64,000 nucleotides of DNA from Nostoc sp. KVJ3. Lineage in GTDB: Bacteria > Cyanobacteriota > Cyanobacteriia > Cyanobacteriales > Nostocaceae. Shown here one piece after another: positions 53,791 through 61,924 of this stretch. The number at the start of each line of letters is the position of its first letter. The first letter of the stretch is position 1. Under the pieces are notes generated by a model, which did not search any database, was not told the DNA's origin, and was given only the letters and a program-made list of their open reading frames with translations. The translations under genes were made by a program, and so were the position numbers. The stretch lies in NCBI RefSeq assembly GCF_026127265.1, contig NZ_WWFG01000002.1, positions 2,852,001-2,916,000 on the forward strand, written 5' to 3'.

Positions 53791-54024
53791 ATGCAAAAAA
53801 ATACAAGTGTTACCTTGGGTGAGCATTTTGAAGCGTTTATCGCCAATCAAGTTGAAAGCGGTCGTTTTGCCAGTGCCAGTGAAGCGATTCGAGCGGGACT
53901 GCGCCTTTTAGAAGAGCGAGAAATAAAACTTGCCGCTTTACAACGAGCATTGACAGACGGTGAAAACAGCGGATTTGCTGACTATTCTCTCTCAGGATTG
54001 CTTGCAGAACTTGACCGTGAATAG
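53791..54024 (+). CDS. parD: Type II antitoxin, ParD family
   Basis: A 77-residue protein with ribbon-helix-helix start (TSVTLGEHFEAFIANQVESG, RFASASEAIRAGLRLLEERE) and a C-terminal toxin-binding tail (NSGFADYSLSGLLAELDRE). It represses its own operon and neutralises ParE. AGGAGGAAATTGT precedes the ATG, and parE starts 3 bases after its stop. Confidence 0.92.
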   Translation: MQKNTSVTLGEHFEAFIANQVESGRFASASEAIRAGLRLLEEREIKLAALQRALTDGENSGFADYSLSGLLAELDRE

Positions 54025-54027
54025 CGC

Positions 54028-54327
54028 ATGTCAGCATTTCGCCTTACTCAATTAGCTACTCAAGACTTGCTATCAATCGGTCGCTACACCCAAAAAACAT
54101 GGGGAACTGAGCAGAGAAACCGTTATCTTGCTATCTTGGACGATTGCTTTCATCTCTTGGCACGAGAGCCACACAGAGGACGAACTTGTGATGATATTCG
54201 CTCAGGATATCGCAAGTACCACATCGGAAGACATTTGATCTTTTATCAGGAAACCAATGAAACTATCGATATTATTCGTATTTTGCATGATCGTATGGAT
54301 GTGGAGTCTTATTTCAACGAAGACTAA
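54028..54327 (+). CDS. parE: Type II toxin, ParE family
   Basis: A 99-residue RelE/ParE-fold toxin. FRLTQLATQDLLSIGRYTQK, RNRYLAILDDCFHLLAREPH, and YRKYHIGRHLIFYQE with IIRILHDRMD are the family landmarks. ParE toxins poison DNA gyrase. Complete and apparently intact. Confidence 0.92.
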   Translation: MSAFRLTQLATQDLLSIGRYTQKTWGTEQRNRYLAILDDCFHLLAREPHRGRTCDDIRSGYRKYHIGRHLIFYQETNETIDIIRILHDRMDVESYFNED

Positions 54328-54393
54328 CCCAAAGACAACCTATTCCTTAACATGAACTGTAAACGCGAAAAAATAACAGCAAGGAGCAAGAAC

Positions 54394-54666
54394 GTGCAAA
54401 GCATACTTTTAAGCCGCGAAGAAGTTGGACGACGCGCGAAAGAATTATACGAAAATAGCATTCGTCAACAAGTAGAACGAGAAGAAAACATCGGTAAAAT
54501 GGTGATTATCAATATAGAAACAGGTGAATATGCAATTGATAAAACAGGCTTAGAATCGGCACGATATTTACGTCATAAAAACCCATTAGCTCGACTTTTT
54601 GGTATTCGCATTGGTTATAAAGTCGCTGTTTCCTTCAGTGGTGACATGGAGCGCGATTATCGGTGA
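54394..54666 (+). CDS. Small charged protein paired with an aspartic protease-like gene
   Basis: A 90-residue protein from a GTG start at 54394, chosen because AAGGAG lies 7 bases upstream; the frame extends to 54352. It starts VQSILLSREEVGRRAKELYE and contains KMVIINIETGEYAIDKTGLE. The family occurs widely in cyanobacteria beside the retropepsin-like gene, but its function is unknown. The stop overlaps the next start (GTGA), so the two act as a unit. Confidence 0.7.
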   Translation: MQSILLSREEVGRRAKELYENSIRQQVEREENIGKMVIINIETGEYAIDKTGLESARYLRHKNPLARLFGIRIGYKVAVSFSGDMERDYR

Positions 54667-54989
54667 TTTCTGGTATTGTCAAGAACGGACGCGCAACAGT
54701 TAATATCATATTTCGACTTACAAATAAACCAGATTTTACTATTGAATTTGTTATCGATACAGGTTTTACAGAGTTTCTTTCTCTGCCTCCAACAGCAGTT
54801 ACTCTACTGGGTTTACCTTTCGTGTATGAAATGTATGCAAATTTAGCTGACAATAGTAATGTAATCTTGCCAGTACATCAAGGTAACATTATTTGGAATG
54901 GAGAAGAACGGGAAGTGAATGTACTTGCGATAGGAAAGCGACCTTTACTAGGAACTGCTTTACTTGATGGGTATGAACTTGTCATATAG
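54663..54989 (+). CDS. Retropepsin-like aspartic protease domain protein
   Basis: A 108-residue protein with EFVIDTGFTEFLSLPP, where DTG is the catalytic motif of clan AA aspartic proteases; the GTALLDGYELVI end is the usual partner segment. It would act as a homodimer. The GTG start overlaps the preceding stop. The pair sits directly behind parDE. An addiction-like function is possible, but there is no direct evidence. Confidence 0.8.
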   Translation: MISGIVKNGRATVNIIFRLTNKPDFTIEFVIDTGFTEFLSLPPTAVTLLGLPFVYEMYANLADNSNVILPVHQGNIIWNGEEREVNVLAIGKRPLLGTALLDGYELVI

Positions 54990-55045
54990 TTTATCGAGGG
55001 CGGTTTAGTAACAATTGATGAATTGTGAAGCAGATAAAAATCAAT

Positions 55046-55186
55046 TTAAATACAAAACTTTAGCATTATAAAAAAAGCAATAATCACCTGAGTAGCAATC
55101 ATAAACGATATTAAACCAGCGCAAAAAGCGATCGCACCATATAAAATAAATGCCCTTTTAAAAAAGTAACCAAACTCCCATTGCAA
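55046..55186 (-). CDS. Possible small membrane protein
   Basis: A 46-residue frame from TTG at 55186: QWEFGYFFKRAFILYGAIAF followed by a second hydrophobic stretch ending IMLKFCI. It has two candidate membrane helices and a HIP1 site in frame. No ribosome site is seen, so this is a weak call. Confidence 0.25.
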   Translation of the reverse strand: MQWEFGYFFKRAFILYGAIAFCAGLISFMIATQVIIAFFIMLKFCI

Positions 55187-55242
55187 AATCTGGGGTACAA
55201 TACCGCCTTACACTCTTTGAGATGATTATCCCGATTTGAGAT

Positions 55243-56784
55243 ATGCGTCTATTCCGAGAAAAAGAATGGTTATTTAGTCTACTGGTAATATCTCTAGTTT
55301 TATGGCTGATATGTTTGGGAAACTCCCCTTTACGAGATTGGGATGAAGGTACTGTGGCGCAGGTTGCCCGTGAAATTTGGCGTGCCCCACTTGGTTCAAT
55401 GCATTGGCTTTACCCCACCTTGGAAGGTGAACCTTATCATAACAAGCCACCCCTGATGCACTTGCTAATTGCTTGGACTTACTCTATCGGAGGTGTGAAT
55501 GAGTGGACAACACGCTTACCGGGTGCAGTGTTAACTGCCTTGGGAGTGCCTTTGCTTTACTTGGTGGGATGTTTACTTTTTAACCAAAGTCTACCATCTG
55601 TGTTTGCCGCTTTAGTTTACCTGACAATGTTGCCTGTAGTGCGTCATGGACGGCTAGCAATGCTAGATGGTGCAACTATTACCTTTTTCTTGCTGTTGTT
55701 GTTTTGTTTGCTAAAAGCACATCAGAATCGCCGTTATGCTTTAGGTGTGGGATTTTGTCTGGGGTTAATAACTCTTACTAAAGGAATGATGGTTTTGCCA
55801 CTAGGAGCGATCGCTTGTTTATTTCTCATTGCAGATCGGCAGTTTGCTTTGTTAACCAGCCCCTATCTATTAGTGGGACTGTTTTTAGGAAATATACCTG
55901 CGATCGCTTGGTTCGTTGCTCAATGGCAACATTATGGCGAAAATTTCTTACAAGTTAATTTTCAAGCACAAACCTTTAATCGTCTTACACAATCTGTTGA
56001 AGGTCATACTGGCCCTCCCTGGTACTATTTAATTGAATTAATTAAGTATAGTTTCCCTTGGCTATTATTTTCACCGGGAGGCTTTTATCTAGCTTGGAAA
56101 AAACGTCATACTCCTTGGGGTTCCTTAATTATGATTGGCATAATTCTTTATTTAGGAACTATTTCTTTGATGAAAACTAAACTGCCGTGGTATGTCATGC
56201 CTATATATCCATTTTTAGCTTTGGCAATTGGTGCTAATTTGAGCGAAGTTTGGCATAAGGGTCATTTTAGAGTGCGAATTTGGACAATAGTCCTGGCTAT
56301 TATTTCTCTTGCTGGTTTAGCAGGTTGTATTTACTTTCTGATGAAGAAAGAGCTTATTTTGATAGTTATGAGTATTGTTTTAGCAGTAAGTATGGGCATC
56401 GCAGCATGGCTAGTTAAACAGCGCGATCGCAACTTTATTCCAGTGTTATTTACAGGGATGTATTTAGTTTTAGCTTTGTTGGTAAGTTCGCAATCTTGGA
56501 TTTGGGAATTAAAGGAAGCTTTTCCTGTTAAACCAGTAGCAGCATTAATTCGAGCAAATGTTTTACCAGGAACACAAATTTACACTTCTTTTGCTTATGA
56601 GCGTCCTAGTTTAGACTTTTACAGTGATTGCAAAGTAACTGCTGCAACTATGCCACTTTTACAAAAAATGTTATCTAATAAATCTTATTTGCTGTTAGAC
56701 AATGGGGCTTTACAACAAATCAATTTAACTGGTAGTAAAATTCTCGGAGCAGCTAACGGATTTACGCTGATTACTAAAAATTAA
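55243..56784 (+). CDS. PMT-family glycosyltransferase (GT39/ArnT-like)
   Basis: A 513-residue integral membrane protein with about 10-11 helices. The first loop carries LRDWDEGTVAQVAREIW (catalytic acidic residue) and EGEPYHNKPPLMHLL, both typical of ArnT/PMT-type enzymes that use polyprenyl-phosphate sugars. The C-terminal ~90 residues are periplasmic. It probably glycosylates a lipid or protein at the outer face of the membrane. Intact and single. Confidence 0.88.
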   Translation: MRLFREKEWLFSLLVISLVLWLICLGNSPLRDWDEGTVAQVAREIWRAPLGSMHWLYPTLEGEPYHNKPPLMHLLIAWTYSIGGVNEWTTRLPGAVLTALGVPLLYLVGCLLFNQSLPSVFAALVYLTMLPVVRHGRLAMLDGATITFFLLLLFCLLKAHQNRRYALGVGFCLGLITLTKGMMVLPLGAIACLFLIADRQFALLTSPYLLVGLFLGNIPAIAWFVAQWQHYGENFLQVNFQAQTFNRLTQSVEGHTGPPWYYLIELIKYSFPWLLFSPGGFYLAWKKRHTPWGSLIMIGIILYLGTISLMKTKLPWYVMPIYPFLALAIGANLSEVWHKGHFRVRIWTIVLAIISLAGLAGCIYFLMKKELILIVMSIVLAVSMGIAAWLVKQRDRNFIPVLFTGMYLVLALLVSSQSWIWELKEAFPVKPVAALIRANVLPGTQIYTSFAYERPSLDFYSDCKVTAATMPLLQKMLSNKSYLLLDNGALQQINLTGSKILGAANGFTLITKN

Positions 56785-56869
56785 TTATATCAACTGATTT
56801 ATTGTTTGTATTTACTAACCCACTTTTACAAAAACGGTATTCACACGGAAGAAAATACTCTAATCAGGG

Positions 56870-57060
56870 GAAAACGAACCGCAAAGGACGCAAAGGGCAC
56901 AAAGAAATAATAGTTTTACAGAGTTTTTGCATAAGTCCTAATTATGTCATGCGGCTAGTTAACTAGCATTTTCTTAAGCTAGTTTTGATAGTTTGTAGTA
57001 AGCACTTTAGTGCTTAGAAAACAAGGACTGAAGTCCTTACTACAAACTAAAGGTAGTCAA
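56870..57060. repeat. Repeat cluster: CCGCAAAGG unit and MITE-like core
   Basis: AACCGCAAAGGACGCAAAGG at about 56877 belongs to the palindrome family seen at 14721. From 56975 to 57048 the sequence repeats the inside of the 25230 MITE (AAGCTAGTTTTGATAGTTTG, GTAGTAAGCACTTTAGTGCT, AGTCCTTACTACAAAC). The TIR ends are missing or changed. Confidence 0.65.
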
Positions 57061-58443
57061 TTAAACTAGGGTTGGTATATTGGCAGGTTTAACTTGAGGT
57101 GTTGCAACCATCCGCATTCCGGCTGGTGCAGCTAATGTTAACCCACGGCGCACAGGATGCACAGGACGTTTATTCACCAGCGACACTTGAAATTCTGACA
57201 AAACAGTAGCCAAGATAATTTTCATTTCATACTGGGCAAATGCCATCCCAATACAGCGACGATTACCACCACCAAAGGGTAAATATTCATAGGGTGAATA
57301 TTGTCTTTCTAAAAAGCGTTCTGGTTTGAATTGCTTAGATTGTGGATAAACTTCTTCTCGATGATGCGCTAAATAAATACTGGGGATTATTGCCGTTCCC
57401 TCTCGCAGTTCGTAGCCCATAATTGTAATTGGGGTTTTCACAATTCGCAGAAAAGCATTCATCGCAATTGGGTAAATTCGCAATGTTTCTTGGCAAACTG
57501 CTGTCAAGTAAGGCAATTTAGCCACACTACTTAAATCGGGGTTAACTCCAATGGTGTTGAGTTCCTGTTCCAACTTCTCCCGCACCTCTGGTAAATGGTC
57601 AATCCAGTAAAAAGCCCATGTCAGTGCAGAAGCGGTAGTTTCATGTCCTGCAACTAGCAGTGTCATTAACTCGTCGTGTAATTCTTCATCTGACATACCT
57701 TGACCATCGTCATAACGAGCAGCCATCATCAAACTTAGAATATCTTGGCGATTTTGAGCGACTTGGGCGCGACGTTCTCGAAGCAAAGTATAAATAAGTC
57801 GATCAATTTTTTGCCGTTGTTGCAGAATCCTACCCCACGGACTCCACGCACCGAAATCTTTTTGCATGAAGCGGAAAAAGAAGGCGCTGGACATTAAAGG
57901 CGAACTTATGAAGTCTAGTAAGTCACTTAGCGATCGCCTCAGTTCCTCAAAAAGTTCTCCCTCATCCAAACCAAATACAACCCGTAGAATAACACGCAAG
58001 GTAATTTCTTGCATCGACTCACGGATATTAAAAGGCTTGCCAATTTGCCATTCATGACTCACCTGTTGGGTTATTTCCTGGATATCCTCACCATAAGCCC
58101 GCATCCTTTCGCCATGAAAGGGGGGAGCTAATAGTTGCCGTTGGCGCTGGTGGCGATCGCCATCTGATAACATGAAGGAGCGATCGCCAAGTAAAAATCT
58201 TAATCCTATGTTCCCCCTGCCGACCTCAAAGTGGCTCGAATCAGCAGTAAAAATCTGCTCCAGCGCTTGGGGTTGACTAAAATACACAAGATGGTTATCG
58301 CTACGACTGTTCCTGATCGTGAAAGTATCACCATAGATTTTGGCAAAATCATCGACATATTTCACTGGCTGACCAATAAACTTGATCATCCTCAACCAGC
58401 GCGGCATTTGAGGCCCATCAGGCAGATTGTAAGTTGTTGTCAT
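57061..58443 (-). CDS. Cytochrome P450 (CYP110-like)
   Basis: A 460-residue P450 beginning MTTTYNLPDGPQMPRWLRMI. Oxygen-binding I-helix AGHETTASAL, ExxR in QETLRIYP, PERF, and heme loop FGGGNRRCIGMAFAQYE (Cys is the heme ligand). No N-terminal anchor. CYP110 enzymes of Nostoc oxidise alkanes, fatty acids and terpenes. The frame continues to 58527; the shorter start fits the family. Divergent from the ParA-type gene. Confidence 0.9.
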   Translation of the reverse strand: MTTTYNLPDGPQMPRWLRMIKFIGQPVKYVDDFAKIYGDTFTIRNSRSDNHLVYFSQPQALEQIFTADSSHFEVGRGNIGLRFLLGDRSFMLSDGDRHQRQRQLLAPPFHGERMRAYGEDIQEITQQVSHEWQIGKPFNIRESMQEITLRVILRVVFGLDEGELFEELRRSLSDLLDFISSPLMSSAFFFRFMQKDFGAWSPWGRILQQRQKIDRLIYTLLRERRAQVAQNRQDILSLMMAARYDDGQGMSDEELHDELMTLLVAGHETTASALTWAFYWIDHLPEVREKLEQELNTIGVNPDLSSVAKLPYLTAVCQETLRIYPIAMNAFLRIVKTPITIMGYELREGTAIIPSIYLAHHREEVYPQSKQFKPERFLERQYSPYEYLPFGGGNRRCIGMAFAQYEMKIILATVLSEFQVSLVNKRPVHPVRRGLTLAAPAGMRMVATPQVKPANIPTLV

Positions 58444-58527
58444 AGTAGTTTGTAGATTTAATGGCTTCTGAATTTTATTGTTACGAGTTTTCATGTTATT
58501 TAGGGACACACAAAGCGCTATATTCAT

Positions 58528-58730
58528 CTAGTGGGGAGTAGGGAGTAGGGAGTGGGCAATAGAAAGTGAGAAAAGAAAAGGATAATAACTAATCACTCCT
58601 AATAATTAATTCAGTACTCAAAACTCTTTCAAGTCAGCCCACGATCAAAAAATCTCACAACCAAACATGAAAAAGATTTCTTCCCCACTCCCCACTCCCC
58701 ACTCTCCACTCCCTAATCCTTGCTAAAGCA
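58528..58730. repeat. Mirror G-rich/C-rich repeat between divergent genes
   Basis: GGGGAGTAGGGAGTAGGGAG (about 58531) and CCCCACTCCCCACTCCCCAC (about 58683) are long complementary arms about 130 bases apart, flanking the P450/ParA promoter region. Confidence 0.65.
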
Positions 58731-59363
58731 GTGCCAAAAATCATCGCTATTCTCAACGGTAAAGGAGGAGTCGGTAAAACGACTACCGCAGTCAATCTGG
58801 CTGCAAACTTTGCGAAGAAAAAAAAGGTGTTACTGATTGATGCAGATATTCAAGGTTCTGCCAGTTGGTGGTTTGGGCGCAGTCAGCAGGGAATGGGATT
58901 TGATTTATCTCAAGAGACAGATCCCACACTTTTAAGTAATTTAGGAAAGATAACAGGTTACGATTTAGTAGTGGTGGATACACCTCCCGCGCTGCGCTCT
59001 GAAGCATTAGTGGCGGTAGTTGCGATCGCAGATTATCTAGTTTTGCCTACACCCCCATCCGCAATGGATTTAGCTATCCTAGTGGAAACAGTCAAGGAAG
59101 TCGTTATCCCTGTGGGAACCCCTCATCGGGTACTGCTTACCAAAGTCGATACGCGCAGTATCGGGGAAGCACTAGAAGCAAAAAACACTCTAGGTCGGCT
59201 AGGTATTCCGGCTTTTAATACCTTTATCCGTGCCTATAAAGCTCACGAACGAGCAGCACTTGAGGGTGTAGCAATCGTTCAATGGCGAGGAAGCAATGCA
59301 CGAGAGGCGGAGTTAGACTACCGTCGTGCGGCTGATGAATTACAGCGTGATTGGAGAAAATAA
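58731..59363 (+). CDS. mcdA: ParA-type ATPase, McdA-like
   Basis: A 210-residue ATPase starting MPKIIAILNGKGGVGKTTTA (deviant Walker A with signature Lys), then LLIDADIQGSASWW, LVVVDTPPALRSEALVA (Walker B-like) and GIPAFNTFIRAYKAHERAAL. McdA forms gradients on the nucleoid that space carboxysomes together with McdB. The assignment relies on its neighbour (a coiled-coil protein with a C-terminal Trp) and ccmK3K4 1.8 kb away. A plasmid-type ParA is the alternative. The start is GTG. Confidence 0.65.
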   Translation: MPKIIAILNGKGGVGKTTTAVNLAANFAKKKKVLLIDADIQGSASWWFGRSQQGMGFDLSQETDPTLLSNLGKITGYDLVVVDTPPALRSEALVAVVAIADYLVLPTPPSAMDLAILVETVKEVVIPVGTPHRVLLTKVDTRSIGEALEAKNTLGRLGIPAFNTFIRAYKAHERAALEGVAIVQWRGSNAREAELDYRRAADELQRDWRK

Positions 59364-59365
59364 TA

Positions 59366-59986
59366 ATGGCTAGGAAACAAAGTCTCTCTGACTTATTACA
59401 AGAAGAGGCGCAAAAATTTACACCCCCAGAAGGAGAATCTGCGATCGAAGTTACAGCAGAAGCAATTGCTGAAGAACAAGCTTCATCTGATGAAGAATCA
59501 TCAGCACAAACACCTGAGCCAAATTCTACTAGGCGTACAAGTCCTACTAAAGCTGATTTAGAAGCAACTGTCAAAGAATTGACAACAAATCTCGAAAAAA
59601 GCCACGAAAAGGAAGCATCTCTAGGGCAAGAAATTGCTGATTTGCAATCAAAACTATCTAAACAAAAAACATTAGCCTCGGAACAAAAATTATTAGCGGA
59701 ACAGTTAACAAAAGACCTTGAGGAAACCAAGAAAACAGCGCTGCAACTAGCAGAAGCTAATTCCCAGCTTATAGAAGAAATTAATGCTTTAAAACAAACA
59801 GCAGAAGATAATTCTAAAAAACTTGTTGTCAAAGAAACTACTGCTATCAAACCAGTAAAAGACCATTACAATCCACTGAACTATAAAAAATCACATCGTT
59901 CATCGGAAACATTAGCTCAAAATCAACCACAAAATCAACCAAACGAGTATCCTGATAGCTCTAATGAGATGTGGTTACTTGACTAG
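59366..59986 (+). CDS. mcdB: Coiled-coil partner, McdB-like
   Basis: A 206-residue protein starting MARKQSLSDLLQEEAQKFTP, 2 bases after the ParA-type gene stop. A Glu-rich N-terminus, a central coiled coil at about 70-155 (LEATVKELTTNLEKSHEKEA, AEQLTKDLEETKKTALQLAE), and a polar Gln/Asn-rich tail ending SSNEMWLLD. The lone Trp near the C-terminus and this layout match carboxysome-positioning McdB proteins, which phase-separate with carboxysomes. Strong functional certainty needs imaging. Confidence 0.6.
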   Translation: MARKQSLSDLLQEEAQKFTPPEGESAIEVTAEAIAEEQASSDEESSAQTPEPNSTRRTSPTKADLEATVKELTTNLEKSHEKEASLGQEIADLQSKLSKQKTLASEQKLLAEQLTKDLEETKKTALQLAEANSQLIEEINALKQTAEDNSKKLVVKETTAIKPVKDHYNPLNYKKSHRSSETLAQNQPQNQPNEYPDSSNEMWLLD

Positions 59987-60014
59987 AGTCAGACAACTTG
60001 TCGGGACGGGGTTG

Positions 60015-60054
60015 GTTTGCGTAGGGGCAATTCATGAATTGCCCCTACGCAAAC
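60015..60054. repeat. Perfect 40-bp palindrome
   Basis: Two 20-base arms starting GTTTGCGTAGGGGCAATTCA with no loop, placed exactly between the convergent mcdB-like and hydrolase genes. It could end transcription in both directions; such palindromes are dispersed in Nostoc. Confidence 0.9.
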
Positions 60055-60064
60055 TTTAATTTAT

Positions 60065-60958
60065 TTACGCTTCACTACAAAAGTTTAAAATATGCTGCGC
60101 GGTGATTTGTGGTTGTTCTAAGTGAGGGAGATGACCACAATCTTGAATCCAGGTGAGAGTACTATGGGGAATTGCGCTTTTAAATTTTATCGCATCCTGA
60201 GTACCCAAAATCTTATCAGAATCACCCCACAAAATTAGTGTTGGCTGCACAATTTTTGATAATATATTTAATTTAAAAGCACTATAACCACCACTTTTGG
60301 TAAAAGCAATCAAAGCTTGATTCCAACTGGGCATTTGTAGATGTAATGCGCCACAACATAGAGCATCCGCAGACGCGAAACTTTGATTTTTATATCCTAT
60401 GCGAGAAACGCGATCGCGCACTTTCAGATTACTCAAAAATCGAGTTGCTAAATAATCTAACGGGGGAAACATTACTTTACTTAACGGTGAACCACCCGCC
60501 AACCCTGCACTGTCAATTAATACCAGCTTTTTTACTACTTCCGGGTAAGTCAGCGTCAAATCAATCGCCGTTGCACCCCCCATCGAAGCGCCCACCAAAA
60601 TTACAGGTTGGTTAATTAAGCTTTTCCAGAAATAATAAAGATGGGTTTTAATGGCATCTGGGCTATAAGCAATTCCTGAAAGTCTATCTGTAAACCCAAA
60701 ACCCAACAAATCCGCAGCCCAAGTTTCATTATCCTGAGAAAGCAGTGGCAAAAGCCGCCTGAATTCTAGCACAGAACTGTCAAAACCGTGAATCAATAAA
60801 ATAGGAGTTCCACCACTCCCTTGCAAGACATAGGTTGTGGTAACTGCTTGATTAATTAAAGGAGTAGCGATCGCAGCAGTTTGAATACTCTGAGCTAGTG
60901 CGATGGAGGCAGATTCAGTCAGTTGCCCAGCTGCTTTAGGAAGAAAATTCGGAAACAT
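60065..60958 (-). CDS. Alpha/beta hydrolase
   Basis: A 297-residue enzyme. Oxyanion/cap region LLIHGFDSSVLEFR, nucleophile elbow VGASMGGA (Ser), Asp in LWGDSDKILG, and His in CGHLPHLEQP form the triad. The N-terminal ~35 residues are extra. No membrane segment. Substrate unknown. Convergent with the mcdB-like gene and divergent from ccmK3. Confidence 0.85.
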   Translation of the reverse strand: MFPNFLPKAAGQLTESASIALAQSIQTAAIATPLINQAVTTTYVLQGSGGTPILLIHGFDSSVLEFRRLLPLLSQDNETWAADLLGFGFTDRLSGIAYSPDAIKTHLYYFWKSLINQPVILVGASMGGATAIDLTLTYPEVVKKLVLIDSAGLAGGSPLSKVMFPPLDYLATRFLSNLKVRDRVSRIGYKNQSFASADALCCGALHLQMPSWNQALIAFTKSGGYSAFKLNILSKIVQPTLILWGDSDKILGTQDAIKFKSAIPHSTLTWIQDCGHLPHLEQPQITAQHILNFCSEA

Positions 60959-61177
60959 AAATTTCAGTTTATCGTACTAACTTGCTTCCAGCGATCGCTA
61001 TTTTTGTTAAACAACAAAATTACACAAACCAATCCACAAAAATATTTTTAGACATATAGACGATTAAAACACTCCCCACTCCCCACTCCACCAAAGAAAG
61101 TTTTCCAAAATGTCAAAATTGGGACTAAAGACACGTACAATTGATATCGCCTATCCCTTAATCCAGGAGCTAATGCC

Positions 61178-61489
61178 ATGCCAATGGCGGTTGGCGTAAT
61201 TGAAACTTTAGGTTTTCCTAGTGTCTTAGCAGCAGCAGATGCAATGGTCAAAGCTGCCGCAGTCACAATTGTGTATTATGGTCAAGCCGAAAGCGCTCGT
61301 TTGTTGGTCGCCGTCCGGGGACACGTTGCTGAGGTAAAAAAAGCTGTTGAAGCGGGAATCGAAGCTGGAGAGCAAGTCAAAGTTGGTACAGTAATCACCC
61401 ACTATATTGTTCCTAATCCCCCGGAAAACGTGGAAACCATATTACCAATCCATTTCACTGAAGAATCAGAACCTTTCCGTATCTTCTAA
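61178..61489 (+). CDS. ccmK3: Carboxysome shell protein CcmK3
   Basis: A 103-residue BMC-domain protein. MPMAVGVIETLGFPSVLAAA then ADAMVKAAAVTIVYYGQAES and the THYIVPNPPENVETILPI end match CcmK3, which lacks the conserved pore residues of other CcmK forms and works only in hetero-hexamers with CcmK4. AGGAG lies about 9 bases upstream. ccmK4 follows 84 bases later, the known satellite locus. Confidence 0.9.
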   Translation: MPMAVGVIETLGFPSVLAAADAMVKAAAVTIVYYGQAESARLLVAVRGHVAEVKKAVEAGIEAGEQVKVGTVITHYIVPNPPENVETILPIHFTEESEPFRIF

Positions 61490-61573
61490 GCAATTTTGCT
61501 ATCAAAATCTGTAGCGAAGCTTCGTGCAATTACCTTGTAGCCCCATATCGTTTATTCATACAGGAGATTAATA

Positions 61574-61924
61574 ATGTCATTACAGGCAGTTGGAGCACTT
61601 GAAACGAAAGGTTTCCCTGCGGTGCTAGCAGCAGCAGATGCTATGGTAAAAGCTGGTCGAGTCACCCTCGTTGGATACATCAGAGTGGGTAGCGCCCGTT
61701 TTACAGTTAATATTCGTGGTGATGTTTCTGAGGTAAAAGCAGCTATGGCTGCTGGTGTTGAAGCCGCAGAAAATGTATATGGCGGTACCCTAGAATCCTG
61801 GGTGATTATTGCTCGTCCCCATGAAAACGTCGAAGCTGTTTTACCAATTGCTTACACAGAACAAGTCCAACAGTATCGAGAATCTCTAGAAAACCCCATT
61901 GTCAGATCGTCAAATAGTCGATAG
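61574..61924 (+). CDS. ccmK4: Carboxysome shell protein CcmK4
   Basis: A 116-residue BMC protein: MSLQAVGALETKGFPAVLAA, VTLVGYIRVGSARFTVNIRG (pore loop in VGSA) and ESWVIIARPHENVEAVLPIA. CcmK4 forms hexameric shell tiles and pairs with CcmK3 to tune permeability. The C-terminal ~20 residues form a polar tail. Preceded by AGGAGATTAATA. Confidence 0.93.
   Translation: MSLQAVGALETKGFPAVLAAADAMVKAGRVTLVGYIRVGSARFTVNIRGDVSEVKAAMAAGVEAAENVYGGTLESWVIIARPHENVEAVLPIAYTEQVQQYRESLENPIVRSSNSR

Noticed and set aside
57866..58455. Plus-strand frames opposite the P450 gene
   Set aside because: Antisense shadows with no independent support.
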